NCBI GenBank assembly: GCA_009829735.1
Contig: CM020620.1
Coordinates: 22,728,020-22,792,019, forward strand
Direction: 5' to 3'
DNA: 64,000 nt
DNA from: Pyropia yezoensis
Taxonomy: Eukaryota > Rhodophyta > Bangiophyceae > Bangiales > Bangiaceae
This document shows, in pieces, positions 11,229-22,438 of the stretch (the stretch's first letter is position 1; each line of letters starts with the position of its first letter). A program made the position numbers and the translations under genes. The notes beneath the pieces were generated by a model, which ran no database searches, was not told the DNA's origin, and was given only the letters and a program-made list of their open reading frames with translations.

Positions 11229-13103
11229 TTAGGCGGCCGCGCAGCCGCCGCCGCCCACGTGGGCGGCCGTCCCCTCCACCCGCGCGCGGTCAAAGGCGGC
11301 CGCACAGGCGGGGTGCCAGCCGTACCGGTCCCCCCGGCGCGTCGCCTTGGTCACGCACGCGCCGCACAGGGCGGCGACCAGGCGCGCCCGCTCCTCCGCG
11401 TCCTCTTCCGCCGCCGACCGGGCGGCGGTGGGGGCGGCGGCGGACCACCGGCCGGCCATCGGTACCGGCCGGGCAAGCGACGGGTGGAGGGTAAACGGGC
11501 CGGGGGGGGGGGCGCGTCGGAAGAGGCGGCGTAGACAGCCGCCGGTGAGGGCTTTTGCCGGGGGAGGGGGGGCGCAACTGCCGTGTCCCGCCGCGGGGGG
11601 GGGCAGCGGACTGCTCGCAGCACCGGGCGCGGGGGGTGGCAACGCCGGGGGCGCCGGAGGAGGCTCTTCAAACGGCGCGTCGGGGTAGGCGGCGGCCCAG
11701 GCGGCGGCGGTCGCCAACCGCCCCGCCCGCCCCCCTCCCTCAGCAGCGCCGCCTCCCCCCTCCCCGCGCACATCGCCCCCCCCCGTCGTGTGGTCCACCA
11801 GCCCGCCCACCAGCATGCCCGAGTCCTCCCGGTACGTGCGGCTGCACAGGTGGGCGTGCCGCACACGTCCACGGGGGGCTCCAGGCCGCGCGCACCCCCC
11901 CCCGGCGCGCCCCGCCCGGCGGTGGCGGCGACCAGCCGCAGGAAGGCCACGTACCGCCGCACGGCGGCGGCCCACACCGGCGGACCCCCGTCCCACCGGG
12001 CGGCCGACACGGCCCGCACAAACGGGGCGTGCCGCGCGGCGGCGGCGGGGATGTTGGCCGCCGCACTCACGGTCGGCCTCCACCCCGCCGGCGGATCGTC
12101 CACGTCCCGCACAAGGAGGCGCACGACGAGGCGGGAGGGCGCCCCCGTGCCCCCCCCGCCCCCACCCCCTCCGCCGTCGCCACCGCCGCGTCCCACCCCT
12201 GGGGGCAGCGCCAGCGGCGGCCACAGGTGCGGCGGCAGGTAGTCACGAAAGGGCAGGCTCAGTACCTCCCCCGACGCCGCCTTCCCCCGCCAGCCACCCT
12301 CTCGCTGACGGCGGCGGCCGTCACCGCGGACGGCCATGGCAAAGGCGTCCCACTGGAGGCGGGCGACGACCACCTCTGGGTGCGCCGTGTTGCCCGCCCA
12401 CCCGTGCGCCGTGCCGCCTGCGACGTCCGCGTCGCCGCTGCCGCCGCCGCCGCCGCCGCCACCGCCGCCGTCGTCGTCGTCGCCGCCGCCGCCGTCGTCG
12501 CCTCCGGCCGGTGGCCACAGCGACACCCCACACACGGCGGCCGTGTCGGTCTCGTACGCAGCCGGGGACAGGCGGTGGAGGTACCACACCAGCGCCACGT
12601 CCAGGGACGGGATGGGCGGCGGCCGGGCAATGCCCCCACAGGCGGCGGCGCCGCCAACGGCCGCCCACGGGGCAGCGTAGGACGCGGGCGCCCCCCCGCC
12701 CCGCCGCCGTGGACGCGGCGGTGCGGGCGGTGGCGGCCGCCCGGCGCGCCGCGGCGGCGGTGAGCCGCCGCGCGGCGGCGGCGGCGGCGGCTGACAGCGG
12801 CGGCGGCGGCGGGGGCGCCCCGGCGGCCGACGACGACGTCGACGACACGGCCAGTCGGTGGGCGGCCAGCAGGGGCAGGAAGACCGCCTCGTACCGGTAC
12901 ACGGCGGACCGCAGGGCGCGGCCGGGGGAGAGGAGGGACGCGCCCGCCGTGTCGGCGTGCCACAGCAGCCGCCGGGCGGCGGCGGCGGCGGCGGGGAGGG
13001 GGTGCGCCCAGCCGGGGAGGGGGGCGCAAAAGGGCGGGGGGGCGCCCAAGAGGGGGGGGGGAGGTGTGCCGGCGGGCGGGGGGGGCACCCCGTCGGCCGC
13101 CAT
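11229..13103 (-). CDS. Glycine-rich domain-containing protein (GRDP, DUF1399/PF07173 type), frame broken twice
   Basis: It begins MAADGVPPPP at 13103. The family's N-terminal helices follow (ARRLLWHADTAGASLLSPGR), then the diagnostic AVYRYEAVFLPLLAAHRL. In a second frame comes PSLDVALVWYLHRLSPAAYE, matching the GRDP 'DxxWxxHRLxPxxY' signature. Further on, AAVRRYVAFLRLVA and PPVDV lead, after another one-base shift near 11,860, into RHAHLCSRTYREDSGMLVG, the second His/Tyr signature, and TAAAWAAAYPDAPFE. Pro/Gly-rich inserts separate the blocks. Breaks lie near 12,690 (a C-rich stretch) and near 11,860 (not a homopolymer). Plant GRDPs are cytosolic or nuclear and linked to stress responses and development; the exact role here is unknown. 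The first stop is at 11,229, but the same frame stays open for about 77 more codons to 10,995, so the true C-terminus is uncertain. Confidence 0.85.
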
Positions 13104-13728
13104 GGACGTAGCGCAGCAGCCCCCCAGCGTGGGGCCGCAAAGCAAGAGTGCCACCACCACCCCACCCGCACAGGGACGAGCATGGGCGGGTGCCCCCAGG
13201 GGAGCGGGTCGCCGCCGCAGCCGCGGCGGGGCGCTCTTGTTGCGCCCATCCCGTCCGGGCGGGGCGGTCGGCGACGGCCGCCCCCTGCGGCGGGCGGGCG
13301 GCAGGCGCGGCGCACCGTCCCCGGGGGGTCGCCGCGGGGACAGGCGGGACGGCGCAGGCTCCCCAGGCAGGGAGACCCCACATGACGCCCCGCCGCAGCC
13401 ACCGCGGGAGGAGGGCCCCACCTCCACCGGGGGGGGGGGGGGGGGGGGGGAGGGGAGGGAAAGTCGCCACACACTGGGGGATGGGGCACCCCCCGCCCCC
13501 CCCCCCCACCCCCCCCGGCGCCCTCCCCCCTCGAGGGGGGGGAGGCCGGCCTCCCCCTCCAGGCCCCCCCATACGACGCGCCCGTGACGAGGTCCGGGTC
13601 ATTGCCGCGGCGGGCGAGTTTGTCATGGCCGACTCATGTACGGGCCGGGGGTCGCAACCGTGTAAGGCTTCGGTACTGGTAACTAGAGAGGCGATAGAGG
13701 CTTCACCTGCACGGAACGCAGTTCGCTA
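13104..13728. other. 5' flank of the GRDP-like gene, low complexity
   Basis: GC-rich sequence with long G and C runs (for example 22 G at 13,429-13,450). Frames here on both strands lack domains. From about 13.6 kb the composition drops toward 50% GC, which marks the start of a small repeat-derived island. Confidence 0.5.
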
Positions 13729-14001
13729 GTGACATGGGTACCCCTCGAGAGCAATTCCATCCCTGTCGTTCCGCAGCACGAGGCGATGAAAGAACAGGAG
13801 CTCCGGCTGTCTCAGTCTCCAAGGGAGAAAATGATGTGCATCTGCCACAGACGCTGCGGGAAAGATACATACAGCACTCGTACAATACGGGCACACCATC
13901 TGAGTCTTGATGAAGAAGTCGTATGCTCAGAACAGCACTGCTACAAGGCTGCAGGAGTGGCACTGTCCAGATTTTCCTGTGGTCGACTCTGTCCAACCTG
14001 A
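13729..14001 (+). pseudogene. Possible remnant of a tnp2/CACTA transposase N-terminus
   Basis: A 90-codon frame in a lower-GC island contains MMCICHRRCG followed by STRTIRAHH. This layout (C-x-C-x3-C, then S-R-T, then H) resembles the N-terminal zinc-ribbon-like block of tnp2-type transposons and parallels the N-terminus of the transposase at 54,807 (CSCARCSGG, then VSERTWLRH). Nothing recognisable follows, so this would be a short decayed fragment. The match is short and could be chance. Confidence 0.35.
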
Positions 14002-14703
14002 GGCCAGCTCTACGCCGTGAGTGCAGAGGAGGTGGCAATGTTTTGACTCAGAAAGATAGAAGACGTCCTCAGGAGCACAGCGAGCCCAATAAACCCCTGG
14101 GGCTTGCTTTATAACCGAGTATGAGACGAAGAAGGGGGGCGGTCGAGACCAAATTTGGGGGGGGTGGAAATATTATTGGCCACGTACTGTACAGTATGTA
14201 TGTGTGTACAGTACACATATGCGAGCACACCCCGCAGAGAGGGGGTGTGGCTGGATGGATGGAGGTAGGTTAGCACGGCAGGTCCGGGGGGCGGCGGCAT
14301 GGGCCGGCGACACGGTCGTAGGCGGGGGGGCCTTTGGCGTCGCAACGCGTCTCCCCCACCGGGTGGGCCACGACAGACAGGCGGCGGTGCCACCCACGCG
14401 GCGGCGCGGGTGCGGCGCCCCGCTGGTGGGAGGAGTGCGTCCGTGCCACAAGCGAAGACAAACGAGCGCATCACGCCTCGTGGGGGAGGCCATCACAAAC
14501 GCCCCGTCCCAGCAACACTCCTGTTCCTCAATAGAACCGCCCCTCCCCTCCTCTCCCCTCCCCCCCTCCCCCCCCCCCGCTCCTTCTAGCCCACCACCAG
14601 ACGCCGCGCGCATCCCACCCCCCCACCACCCCACAAGCCGGCGACGGCGCCCAAACCCCGCACGGGCGGCCCGACCGCCCCACCCCCCACCCCCCCCCCC
14701 CCA
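14002..14703. other. 3' flank of the DDT-domain gene, with TGTACA cluster
   Basis: Contains a palindrome cluster at 14,183-14,220 (CGTACTGTACAGTATG, then GTGTGTACAGTACACATATG). The rest is C-rich low-complexity sequence. A long plus-strand frame running from 14,204 across the next gene is its antisense shadow. Confidence 0.5.
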
Positions 14704-15678
14704 TCACGCCATTCGGCGGCGGCGCGGGGAGGTGCCCACCCCCGCCGACCCCCCCCCCCCCACCGCCGACGGCACCCACACACGCCGCCGCTGCAACGAC
14801 GGTGGCGGCGGTGGCGCCACGGCGGGGGCGCCGCCGCGTGCCCCCTCCCCCTCCCCGTCCCCGTCCCCCTCCCCCTCCGCCCCCCACTGCCCGTCGTCTT
14901 GCCCACCGTCGGCGTCGCGGCGCCGCTTGGCCGCCACCCCCCGGGGGGGGGTGGTGCGGCGGCGCGCCGCCAATGACGACGGCGACAGCGTCATAGGCGC
15001 CGCGCCGCCGCCGCCGCCACCGCCGCCGCCGCTGCCGCCGTCGCCGTCTGCCACCGCCGCCGGCGTCGGCGCGTCGTTGCCGTCGTCGTCGTCGTTGTCG
15101 TCGGCACGGACGGCGGCGCCACCGTCCATGGCAGCGGCGGCAGCGACGGTGGCAGCAACGGCGGCGGCAGCGGCAACGCCGTCGAGCCCACCCGCCGGCA
15201 AACGCCGCCCGCGCGGCCCTCCGTCATCGTCGCTGCCACTGCGGCTGCTGCCGTCGCTGCCGCTGCGGCTGCTGCCGTCGCTGCTGCCGTCGCTGACGCC
15301 GCTGCCGTCGCCGCTGCCGTCGCTGCCGCCGCTGGTGTCCCCGTCGACGGGCGCCGCGGCGCGGCGGCCCGCGGCAGGGCGGCGGGGGGACTGCCGTGGC
15401 CGCCCCGCCCGCGGGGCTGGGGCGGACGTTACCGCCCACGACGCCGCCGACCCAGACGACGCCGTCGACGCCGTCGACGCCGTCGACGCGGCCGACGCGG
15501 AAGAAGACGCGTCGGACGCAACCGCCTCTTCATCGTCAGACATGACCACCACCGCCGCCGGCGTCGCCCGCCGGCCACCCGCCACCCGCCGCGGGGCGGC
15601 GGTTGCACCGGGTGCGGCGGTGCCGGCGGTGCCGGCGACCGCCACGGTCGCAGCGGCAGCGGCGGCGGCGGCAGCGGC

Positions 15679-15731
<53 letters not shown>

Positions 15732-18349
15732 CCGCGGCGGCTGGCGGCAGCGCGGCGGCGCGGCCCGCCGGCGGCCATCCCCCCCGGGGCCGCCCCGCCG
15801 GCGTGCGGCCCAGGGACCCCCACAGCGACGCCTGCACCGCCGGCCGGGGCGCCGCGACGCGCCGCCGCGACGCTGCGCGGAGGGCATCCAGGCGGGCCGC
15901 AACCGCCGCGAGCCCCCCGCCGCCACCCGCACCGCCGTCGGCGGCGGCAGCGGCGGCAGCGGCGGCCATAGCGGCGGCGGCGGCGGCGCGTCTGGCGGCG
16001 GCGGCCGTGCCGGGGGGGGGAGCCGCGGCGGCCGCGTCGGCGGCGGCCGCGTCGGTGGCGTCGGTGGCGGCGGCGGCGGCGGCAGCAGCCGCGGCGGCGG
16101 CGGCGGCGCCCCCGGTGGCGCCGGTGGCCGCGGCGGTGGCCCGCCGCCGCGCCGCGCGTTGCGCGCGGCCGCCCGCCGCGGCGGCCGCCCCCCCCTCCCC
16201 CACGGGGGGGATGACCGGGGCGTCCACCGCGGCGGGCGCCGACGCGCGGCGGCGGCGGTGGCGGCGGTCGCGCCCCCCCCCCCGCCGCGGGCGGCGGCCG
16301 TCAGCCGAGCCGTCCGACGCACCCCCCCCCGCGTCCGAGTCCCCCGCCACCCGCGCCGCCGCCTCGGCGCGCGCATTCGACGCGGCCGCCGCCCGCCGCA
16401 GCGGCCGGCCCGTCACAGTCACGGGGGGCGGCGGCGGGTCGGCGCCGCCGCCGCCACCACCCCCGCGGGCGCGGGTGCGGCGGCCGACCGGGCCGGCCGG
16501 GCCGGCGGCGGGCGGCGGCGACGGCGGCGGCGACGCCGCCGCCGCGGCGGCGGCGCCGTCATCCAGCCCGTCCTCATCATCGGTGGGCGGCGCGGCGGCG
16601 GCGCGGCGGGCGGCCGCCGCCGCGGCGGCGGCCAGCACTCGCACCCGCCGGGCGGTGCGGGCGGCGGGCGCCAGGCCCGCCAGGCCGCCCAGGCCCGTCC
16701 CGACGGCGGCGGCGGGGGGCCCCCCCGTGGCACTGACGGCGGCGGCGGCGGCGGCCTCGGCCTCGAGCCGCCCGGCGAGCGCCTCCAGGTCCGCCACGCT
16801 CCGCGCCTCGACGCGCAGCGGCGGGGCCGCCGGTGGGTCTGCCGGGGGGCGAGGCACCCCGCCGCCGCCACGACCACGGCCGGCAGCTGCTGCCGCGGTC
16901 GTTGCCGCCGCGGCGGCGGCGGCGGCGGCTGCCGACGCGGCAGCCGCAGCGGCCGCGGCGCCCGGCGGCTCGGACACGACCCGCGTGGCGGTGCACGTGC
17001 GGGGGTCCCCGCGGAGCGCCCAGTACACCCGCCCCGCCCCGTCCTTGCCGAGCGGCGCGCCCAGCCGGACGGGGGCGTCCTCCCCCGGGGCAGCCCCCCC
17101 CCCCCCCCCCCCCCCCCGCCTCCGCCTCCGCCTCCGCCTCCGCCTCCGCCTCCGCCTCCGCCTCCGCCTCCGCCTCCGCCTCCGCCCCCCCCTCCAACGC
17201 CCGTTCCCCCCCCCGCGGCAGTAGCCGTGCCCCCCCCGCCCCCCCCTGGCCGGCCGCCGCCGCGGACGTCTGCGTCAATGGCGTCGCGGACGGGCGGGGC
17301 GGTCTCGGCGGCGGCCGCACACAGCGCGGCGAGGACGGCGGCCAGGGCGGCGGGCGTATTCTCCAAGATCCGCCGCGGCCGTCCCGCGCGCCCGCCCGGC
17401 GCGCCGGCGGGCACGTAGGCGGCGGCGGGGAAGCGGGCGCCGGGGGGGTGGGCGCGCATGGCGCGCCAGGTGGCGGCAAAGGCGGCGCCGGCGGTGGCCG
17501 CCGCCGGCGGGGTGGGGGTGTGGCGGGTGAGCGCCCGGCAGAGGCGGCCGAGGTAGGCCTCGTGGGCGGGCGGGTCGGCGAGCGCCGCCTCCAGCGCCGG
17601 CGGCGCCACGTGCCGGCGACACAGGCCTAGGCGGCGGCCAAAGAGGGCGAGGAAGTGCGCAACGACCGCCACGTCAGACGGGAGGGGGGGGTAGGCGGGA
17701 CCGCCGGGGGGGGGGGCGGTGTCGGGCGTTACGTCCATGGCCGCCTCCCCATCCGCGGCGGCGGCCGCCGCCGTCGACGGCGGCGACACCGCGTCGGTCG
17801 CCGACGGGCCAGTCGGTGCGCCTTCCGTCTTGGCGGCCGCGACGCCCGCGGCGGCGGCCGCGGCGGCCGCCCCCGTCACCGCCTCGGCCGCCAACGGGCG
17901 GGCCGGTGCTCCTTCCGTCTTGGCCGCCACGACGCCGGCCTCGGCGGCGGCCGCCGCAGCCTCGGCGTCGACCGCCGACGGGCCGCCTGGTGCCTCTTCC
18001 GTCTTGGCCGCCACGACGCCAGCCGCGACGGCCGCCCCGACCGGAAGCGGCGGCGGCCGCGGCGGCGACAACACCTCCATCTTGACGGCCGCCACCGCCA
18101 CCTCCCCGGCGGGCACTGCCGTCGCGGCGGGTGTCAGCGCCGCCTCGGCCGCCGCCGCGCCTGCAGACGCCCCTTCCGCAACGGCGGCGGGCACCCCCGC
18201 CACGGCCGCCACGGCCGCCCCACCCGTCCCCGCCACAGGCGTCGCGGGCCTTCCTGCCTTGCCACCAGGGGCCCCCGCCGCCACCGCGACTGGCGGCGCG
18301 GGTGGGCCCGTCTTGGCGTCGGGGGCCTCCGCCGGGAGCGCCGCGCCCA

Positions 18350-18382
<33 letters not shown>

Positions 18383-19022
18383 GTGACGCGCCCCGCTGGG
18401 CGGCCGCCGCCGCTCCCACCGACACTCTTGGGACGGGCTCCTCCTTGGTGGCCGCGGGGGCGGCGTCCACCCCACACGCTACCGCCTGCCCGACGGCCGC
18501 CGACGGGCCGGGCGCGGTGGCCGTTGGCGCCTGGGCGGGCGTCACGCCCGCCCTCGGCGTGGCGGCGGCGGCGGCGGCGGCGGCGGCGCACCCCTCCTCT
18601 GCCACCCCGTTGGCCGCCGCCGCCGTCGCGGCAGCGCCGGCGGCTGCGGCGGCTTTGTCAGCCGCGCCCACAGCGGCCGCCGCCGGCGTGGCGGCGGCGG
18701 CGGCGGTGGCCGGGGGCGTCCCCCCCCGCGCCCCCGCGGCGGGCGTCCCCACCGCCGCCACAGGCACCACAGGCGCCACCCCCCCGCAGCCGGCCGCCGC
18801 CGCCACGCCCGCCGCACTAGTCGGCGGGGAGGGGCGGCCCGCCGACGGGGCGAGCGGCGGCGCTGGCCGCCGCAGCTGCTGCGGCAGCGGCGACAGCGGC
18901 GGCAGCGGCGACGGCAGCAGCCCCGGCGGCGGCGGCAGCAGCCCCCCCAGCGGCACGGGTGCGGACGACGCCCCGGGGGGTGCCACCCCGGCCGCCGCGA
19001 CCACCGCGCCAGACCTGTCCAT
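14704..19022 (-). CDS. Large DDT-domain (DDT/WHIM-like) nuclear protein, one frame change
   Basis: The start is MDRSGAVVAA at 19,022. The N-terminal 440 residues are Ala/Pro-rich with repeated short blocks of the form VAAKTEGAP. Residues about 445-505 (SDVAVVAHFLALFGRRLGLC, then PALEAALADPP and LGRLCRALTRH) match a DDT domain, found in ISWI/BAZ-type chromatin factors. About 150 residues later, in the next frame, LGAPLGKDGAGRVYWALRGD resembles a WHIM block, which normally follows DDT and contacts ISWI. The C-terminal half is Ala-rich with acidic patches (TDDEDGLDD, MSDDEEA) and basic clusters such as AKRRRDAD, consistent with nuclear location. The frame change falls in the C run and CCTCCG hexamer array at 17,094-17,185. 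No PHD, bromodomain or helicase is visible, so the partner is unknown. Total is about 1,430 codons. Confidence 0.75.
17094..17185. repeat. 24-C run followed by about 11 copies of CCTCCG
   Basis: C run 17,094-17,117, then a CCTCCG hexamer array to about 17,185. It encodes Gly repeats on the minus strand within the DDT-domain gene and coincides with the point where that gene's frame changes. Confidence 0.9.
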
Positions 19023-19037
19023 GGTGCTGTGGCCGAT

Positions 19038-19072
<35 letters not shown>

Positions 19073-20240
19073 GCGGAGGGGGGGGGGGGGCACGCGGACG
19101 GAGCGAGCGTCCCACGTGGGGGGATGGAGGGCGGAGGCGGGGAAGGCTCGCAAGAAAAATACAAAAAAACGAGAACGACGTTGACAACGAGAGCGGGAGG
19201 GGGCGCGCACCGACGGGACGGACGGCACCGAGGTGGGCCGACCGAGCAGGGGCGAGCGGGTCAGGTGGGCGGCCTCGCCCCGAGACCACCCCTCCCGGCG
19301 ACGGTACCTGCAGGGGGTGTGGCCTCCCGTGTGCGCGCGCGGGTACAGTGGGTCGGGGGGCGCCGCCGCGCTGGGCCCCTGCCCCCCCCCCCCCCCCACC
19401 GCTCCCTCGAGCTGCTGTGGGAGGGGGCGCGGGCGGGATCGCCGCAGCGTTTCCCTCCCTTTTTTGTGGGGTGGGTAAGGGCGCTTGGTGGCGCCAACGA
19501 CAGGAGCGCGGGAAGGTGGGGGGGGGAGCGCGGGCCTGCCGGCGGGTGCATCACCGAAATGGATCAATGCGTGATGAGATAGTGTTTTTTTTCTAAGTAC
19601 CCTGAAATAGCTGACCAGGCGTCACGCCCGCCAGCGACTGCAAACATTGTGATGGATCAATGCAGTCTTTCTCCAATGCAAGACACCCTTTACGACGACC
19701 GTAAGCCGCAAAATCCCAATCTGGATACGTCCGCTGATTGGACAACGAACTCGATCGAATTCCGACACCTGCGATGATCGTGCCATGCAGCACGGTCGAC
19801 CTACTTTCGTTCTTAGACACCGTGACCAAGAAAGGATATGATAAGAATGGAGAAAGACTGTGGATCAATGGAGCAGGGTTGAGAGGCGATAATTATTGAG
19901 TCAAAATTATCGAGTAAATTATCAGAAAAGAATAACGTTCAGGAGAACCGGAACGATCATGATTATCAGACGTCCACGTGTTCCACCACGTGTCGGCTCG
20001 GAGGCCCATCAGACCAGACCGGACCGCCTGATCACGCGGCAGTGCCGCACCCTGTCGTCGTCTTCGGAACTGTGTACGTAGCCGCGATACAGTACGGCAG
20101 CGTGCCGAGCCAAGATCCAGACCCACACCACGAGGACGATAGGAGCTACGTACGCCGACTAGGACTTCACATCCTCCGCGGCGTACTGTACGCGGCGGGT
20201 GCGGCCGCCCCACGCGGCACGTTCTCCGCCGCCTGCGTAC
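19023..20240. other. Intergenic; transition from high-GC host DNA to low-GC repeat DNA
   Basis: GC-rich 5' flank of the DDT-domain gene to about 19.55 kb, then an abrupt switch to roughly 45-50% GC. The motif TGGATCAATG occurs three times (near 19,560, 19,652 and 19,861), which may mark an old element. The minus-strand frame 19,593-19,868 has balanced composition but no family I recognise. Confidence 0.45.
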
Positions 20241-22438
20241 TATCCGTCTGACACCAGTTTTTCACAAGTGACACCTGTGAGGACCCACCCAAAACCGGGG
20301 AGCCCTCAACGTACTCGTGGGGGTGTCAGCGGGCCCTGCGAGCCAATGGGGCGGCGGGGCACGGGGAAGAGGACGGTGGTCTCGACGGGGGTGGGTCTGG
20401 GGAAGAAGATGGGCGCGACGTCGGTGGGGATCGAGGGTACAAAAGGTAAACAGTGTCTTTGGTCTGTGTCTGTGGTTGCCCCTCTCGTCTCCCCCGGTGG
20501 CGCCGACACCCACGCACTATATACTCGCGTCGGGGCACCCGAGGTGCCCCAAAGCATGCGTTTCCCCATCGCACCGCCGGTAGGCACAGAACGGTCCAAA
20601 AACAAAGCATGTCTCATACAAAGCATGGGCGGGCGTGCGCACTAAAGGAGTGCAGCCCCAGTTTGCCCGAAACGAAGGGGGTCCCGTGGATGGCGCCCAG
20701 CGCGCCCCACCAGCCGGCTCCACACGCCGATCGACCAGAAGGTCCGACTGGCTATAAGGGCCAGCAAGGCCAAATTCAATCAATCCAAAAGCCGGCGAGC
20801 CAGTCATATCGCACTCAGCCGCCAGCGAGGATGTGCGGTGTCCTCAGTGTCGGTGAATCATGTGACTGGTCCTGGATGCCAGCTTTCAAGCAGCGCAGGG
20901 AATAAAATTCAGGCAGCACAGACGGGGATGTCCGCCCGTGGTTGGTCGACGATATCACTCGCTCCTCGTTGTCGAGTTTCGACGTCCATGACAGGGTTCC
21001 GACAGTGCGTTGACGGCGGCTTTCGTGCGGTCGGCCGACGTCCGCAAAATGTCAGGGATACAGCGTGGTGTCGCCCAGGGTAGTGGGGAATTGATGTGTC
21101 TTGGGGGGAGTTATCGGGGCCGGACATGTAAGGAGAGGTCCCAGTCCATATCCCCTGGGTTCCGGGTGGCGATTTAAGGGGCAAACCCTTACAACACCAG
21201 TTTTTAACAACTTCCGCTTACATAGAAAACCCACAGTGTTCACATACGAGAACCCCTTCCGAACGGCCGCAGAAGTCGGCGGCAGCCGCAAGGCAACTCG
21301 TACTAAAATATGATCCAGTGCGAGGGGGTGTACGTGAGTCGCACCGCTGGGTGCGCCAGCTCACAGGCTCTTCAACGATAAAAAGAAGAAAGAAAATAGG
21401 AGCACAGGTGCGCGACCGTAGCCTCACGGGCGGAAAAGAGAGCGCTCCCGCAAAGGTCAAATTGGTTCTAATTACCGCCCCGGATCGCTCATCTGACTGA
21501 TTGTTGGCCCGAATCCGACTTCTTCGCAACGCATCCGTGCGTCCGCTCGCCCCACCTGTGCACGGCTGCCCTCTTCCTCCTCCTATCCCGGGTTTGAGCA
21601 CCTTGGCAGAGTCACCAAAAGAGCAGAACACGTCTGTGAGCCTGTCCCGGCGTGTCAGTACCTCTCTCTTTGCTCAGTGGGCTGACGGTGGCGCAAGCGT
21701 CTCTTCCCGCGTGCCCTCACCCACCCCACCTTCCCGTCTTAAACCCCCCCGGCTGTTCTCGATAGGGTGTTGGCGGGAGCCAGCAGGCGCGCCCCACACC
21801 GCTGCACAACAATTATCTGCCCCACGCTTTCCCCAGCACGTCCACCCCCCCTCACGGACGCGTCGCAGTCAGCGAGGGGCGAGGGAGGAGCTATCATCAG
21901 GCTCAATCAAGTGCGGAAAGAGCATATGCTCCCGCGTTCTTTCAGACGCAAAGCGCTACACGTGGAACAGGCGAGCATCTCTACCAGCCGCAAGTACCAG
22001 CGAGCTCTGTCGTTGTTGGGGGGCGGGGGGGGGGGACGTAACCACCCCGGAGGAGGCAGGGATGCTTTTTGGAGCTCACGGGCTGTGATGCCGAACGTCA
22101 CGATCGCGAAGGGGCCATGCTGCTTCAGCTCTCATTGGTCGACGGACGTAAAAAAATGCTCCACGACGACAAATACAATCAAGTTTTTTCTGCTGTATCT
22201 CTGTAAGAAGTGCCCCAGATGGCTGCCCTGGTATGTAGACGAGAGTTGTGAAAAACTGGTGTACCCCCCCAAACGAGGGTGCATTTTTTCCTCAGCAACC
22301 AGGCATTGCCCGCAGAAACAGACATGACGGCCGGACTCCTGAACTGCTGCCGAGTCCGCTAATTTGTTTTTAGAGAAAAACGCAGCGTGGGAACCTTCTC
22401 TCATATGCGAGATGTGAAAAACTGGTGTCAGACGGATA
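20241..22438. mobile_element. 2.2-kb inverted-repeat element with TA target duplication
   Basis: A perfect 26-base inverted pair, 20,241-20,266 and 22,413-22,438, reads TATCCGTCTGACACCAGTTT from each outer edge and continues TTCACA. Taking the outermost TA on each side as the target duplication gives 24-bp TIRs flanked by TA, the pattern of Tc1/mariner-type insertions. No transposase is recognisable inside, so the copy is non-autonomous or decayed. A related, shorter inverted pair is nested within it. Confidence 0.6.
21190..22265. mobile_element. Nested 1.1-kb element with related terminal inverted repeats
   Basis: ACACCAGTTTTTAACAAC near 21,193 is matched in inverted orientation by GTTGTGAAAAACTGGTGT near 22,246 (17 of 18 bases). 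The core ACACCAGTTTTT is shared with the TIRs of the enclosing 2.2-kb element, so this looks like a relative inserted into it. No coding capacity is recognised. Confidence 0.45.

Noticed and set aside
11788..13587. 599-codon plus-strand frame
   Set aside because: It lies opposite the GRDP-like gene, whose conserved motifs are on the minus strand; the plus frame is Arg/Pro/Ala noise.
14204..17224. 1,006-codon plus-strand frame of Ala, Ser and Pro
   Set aside because: It is antisense to the DDT-domain gene, has no domain, and consists of codon repeats that stay open on both strands because of GC content.
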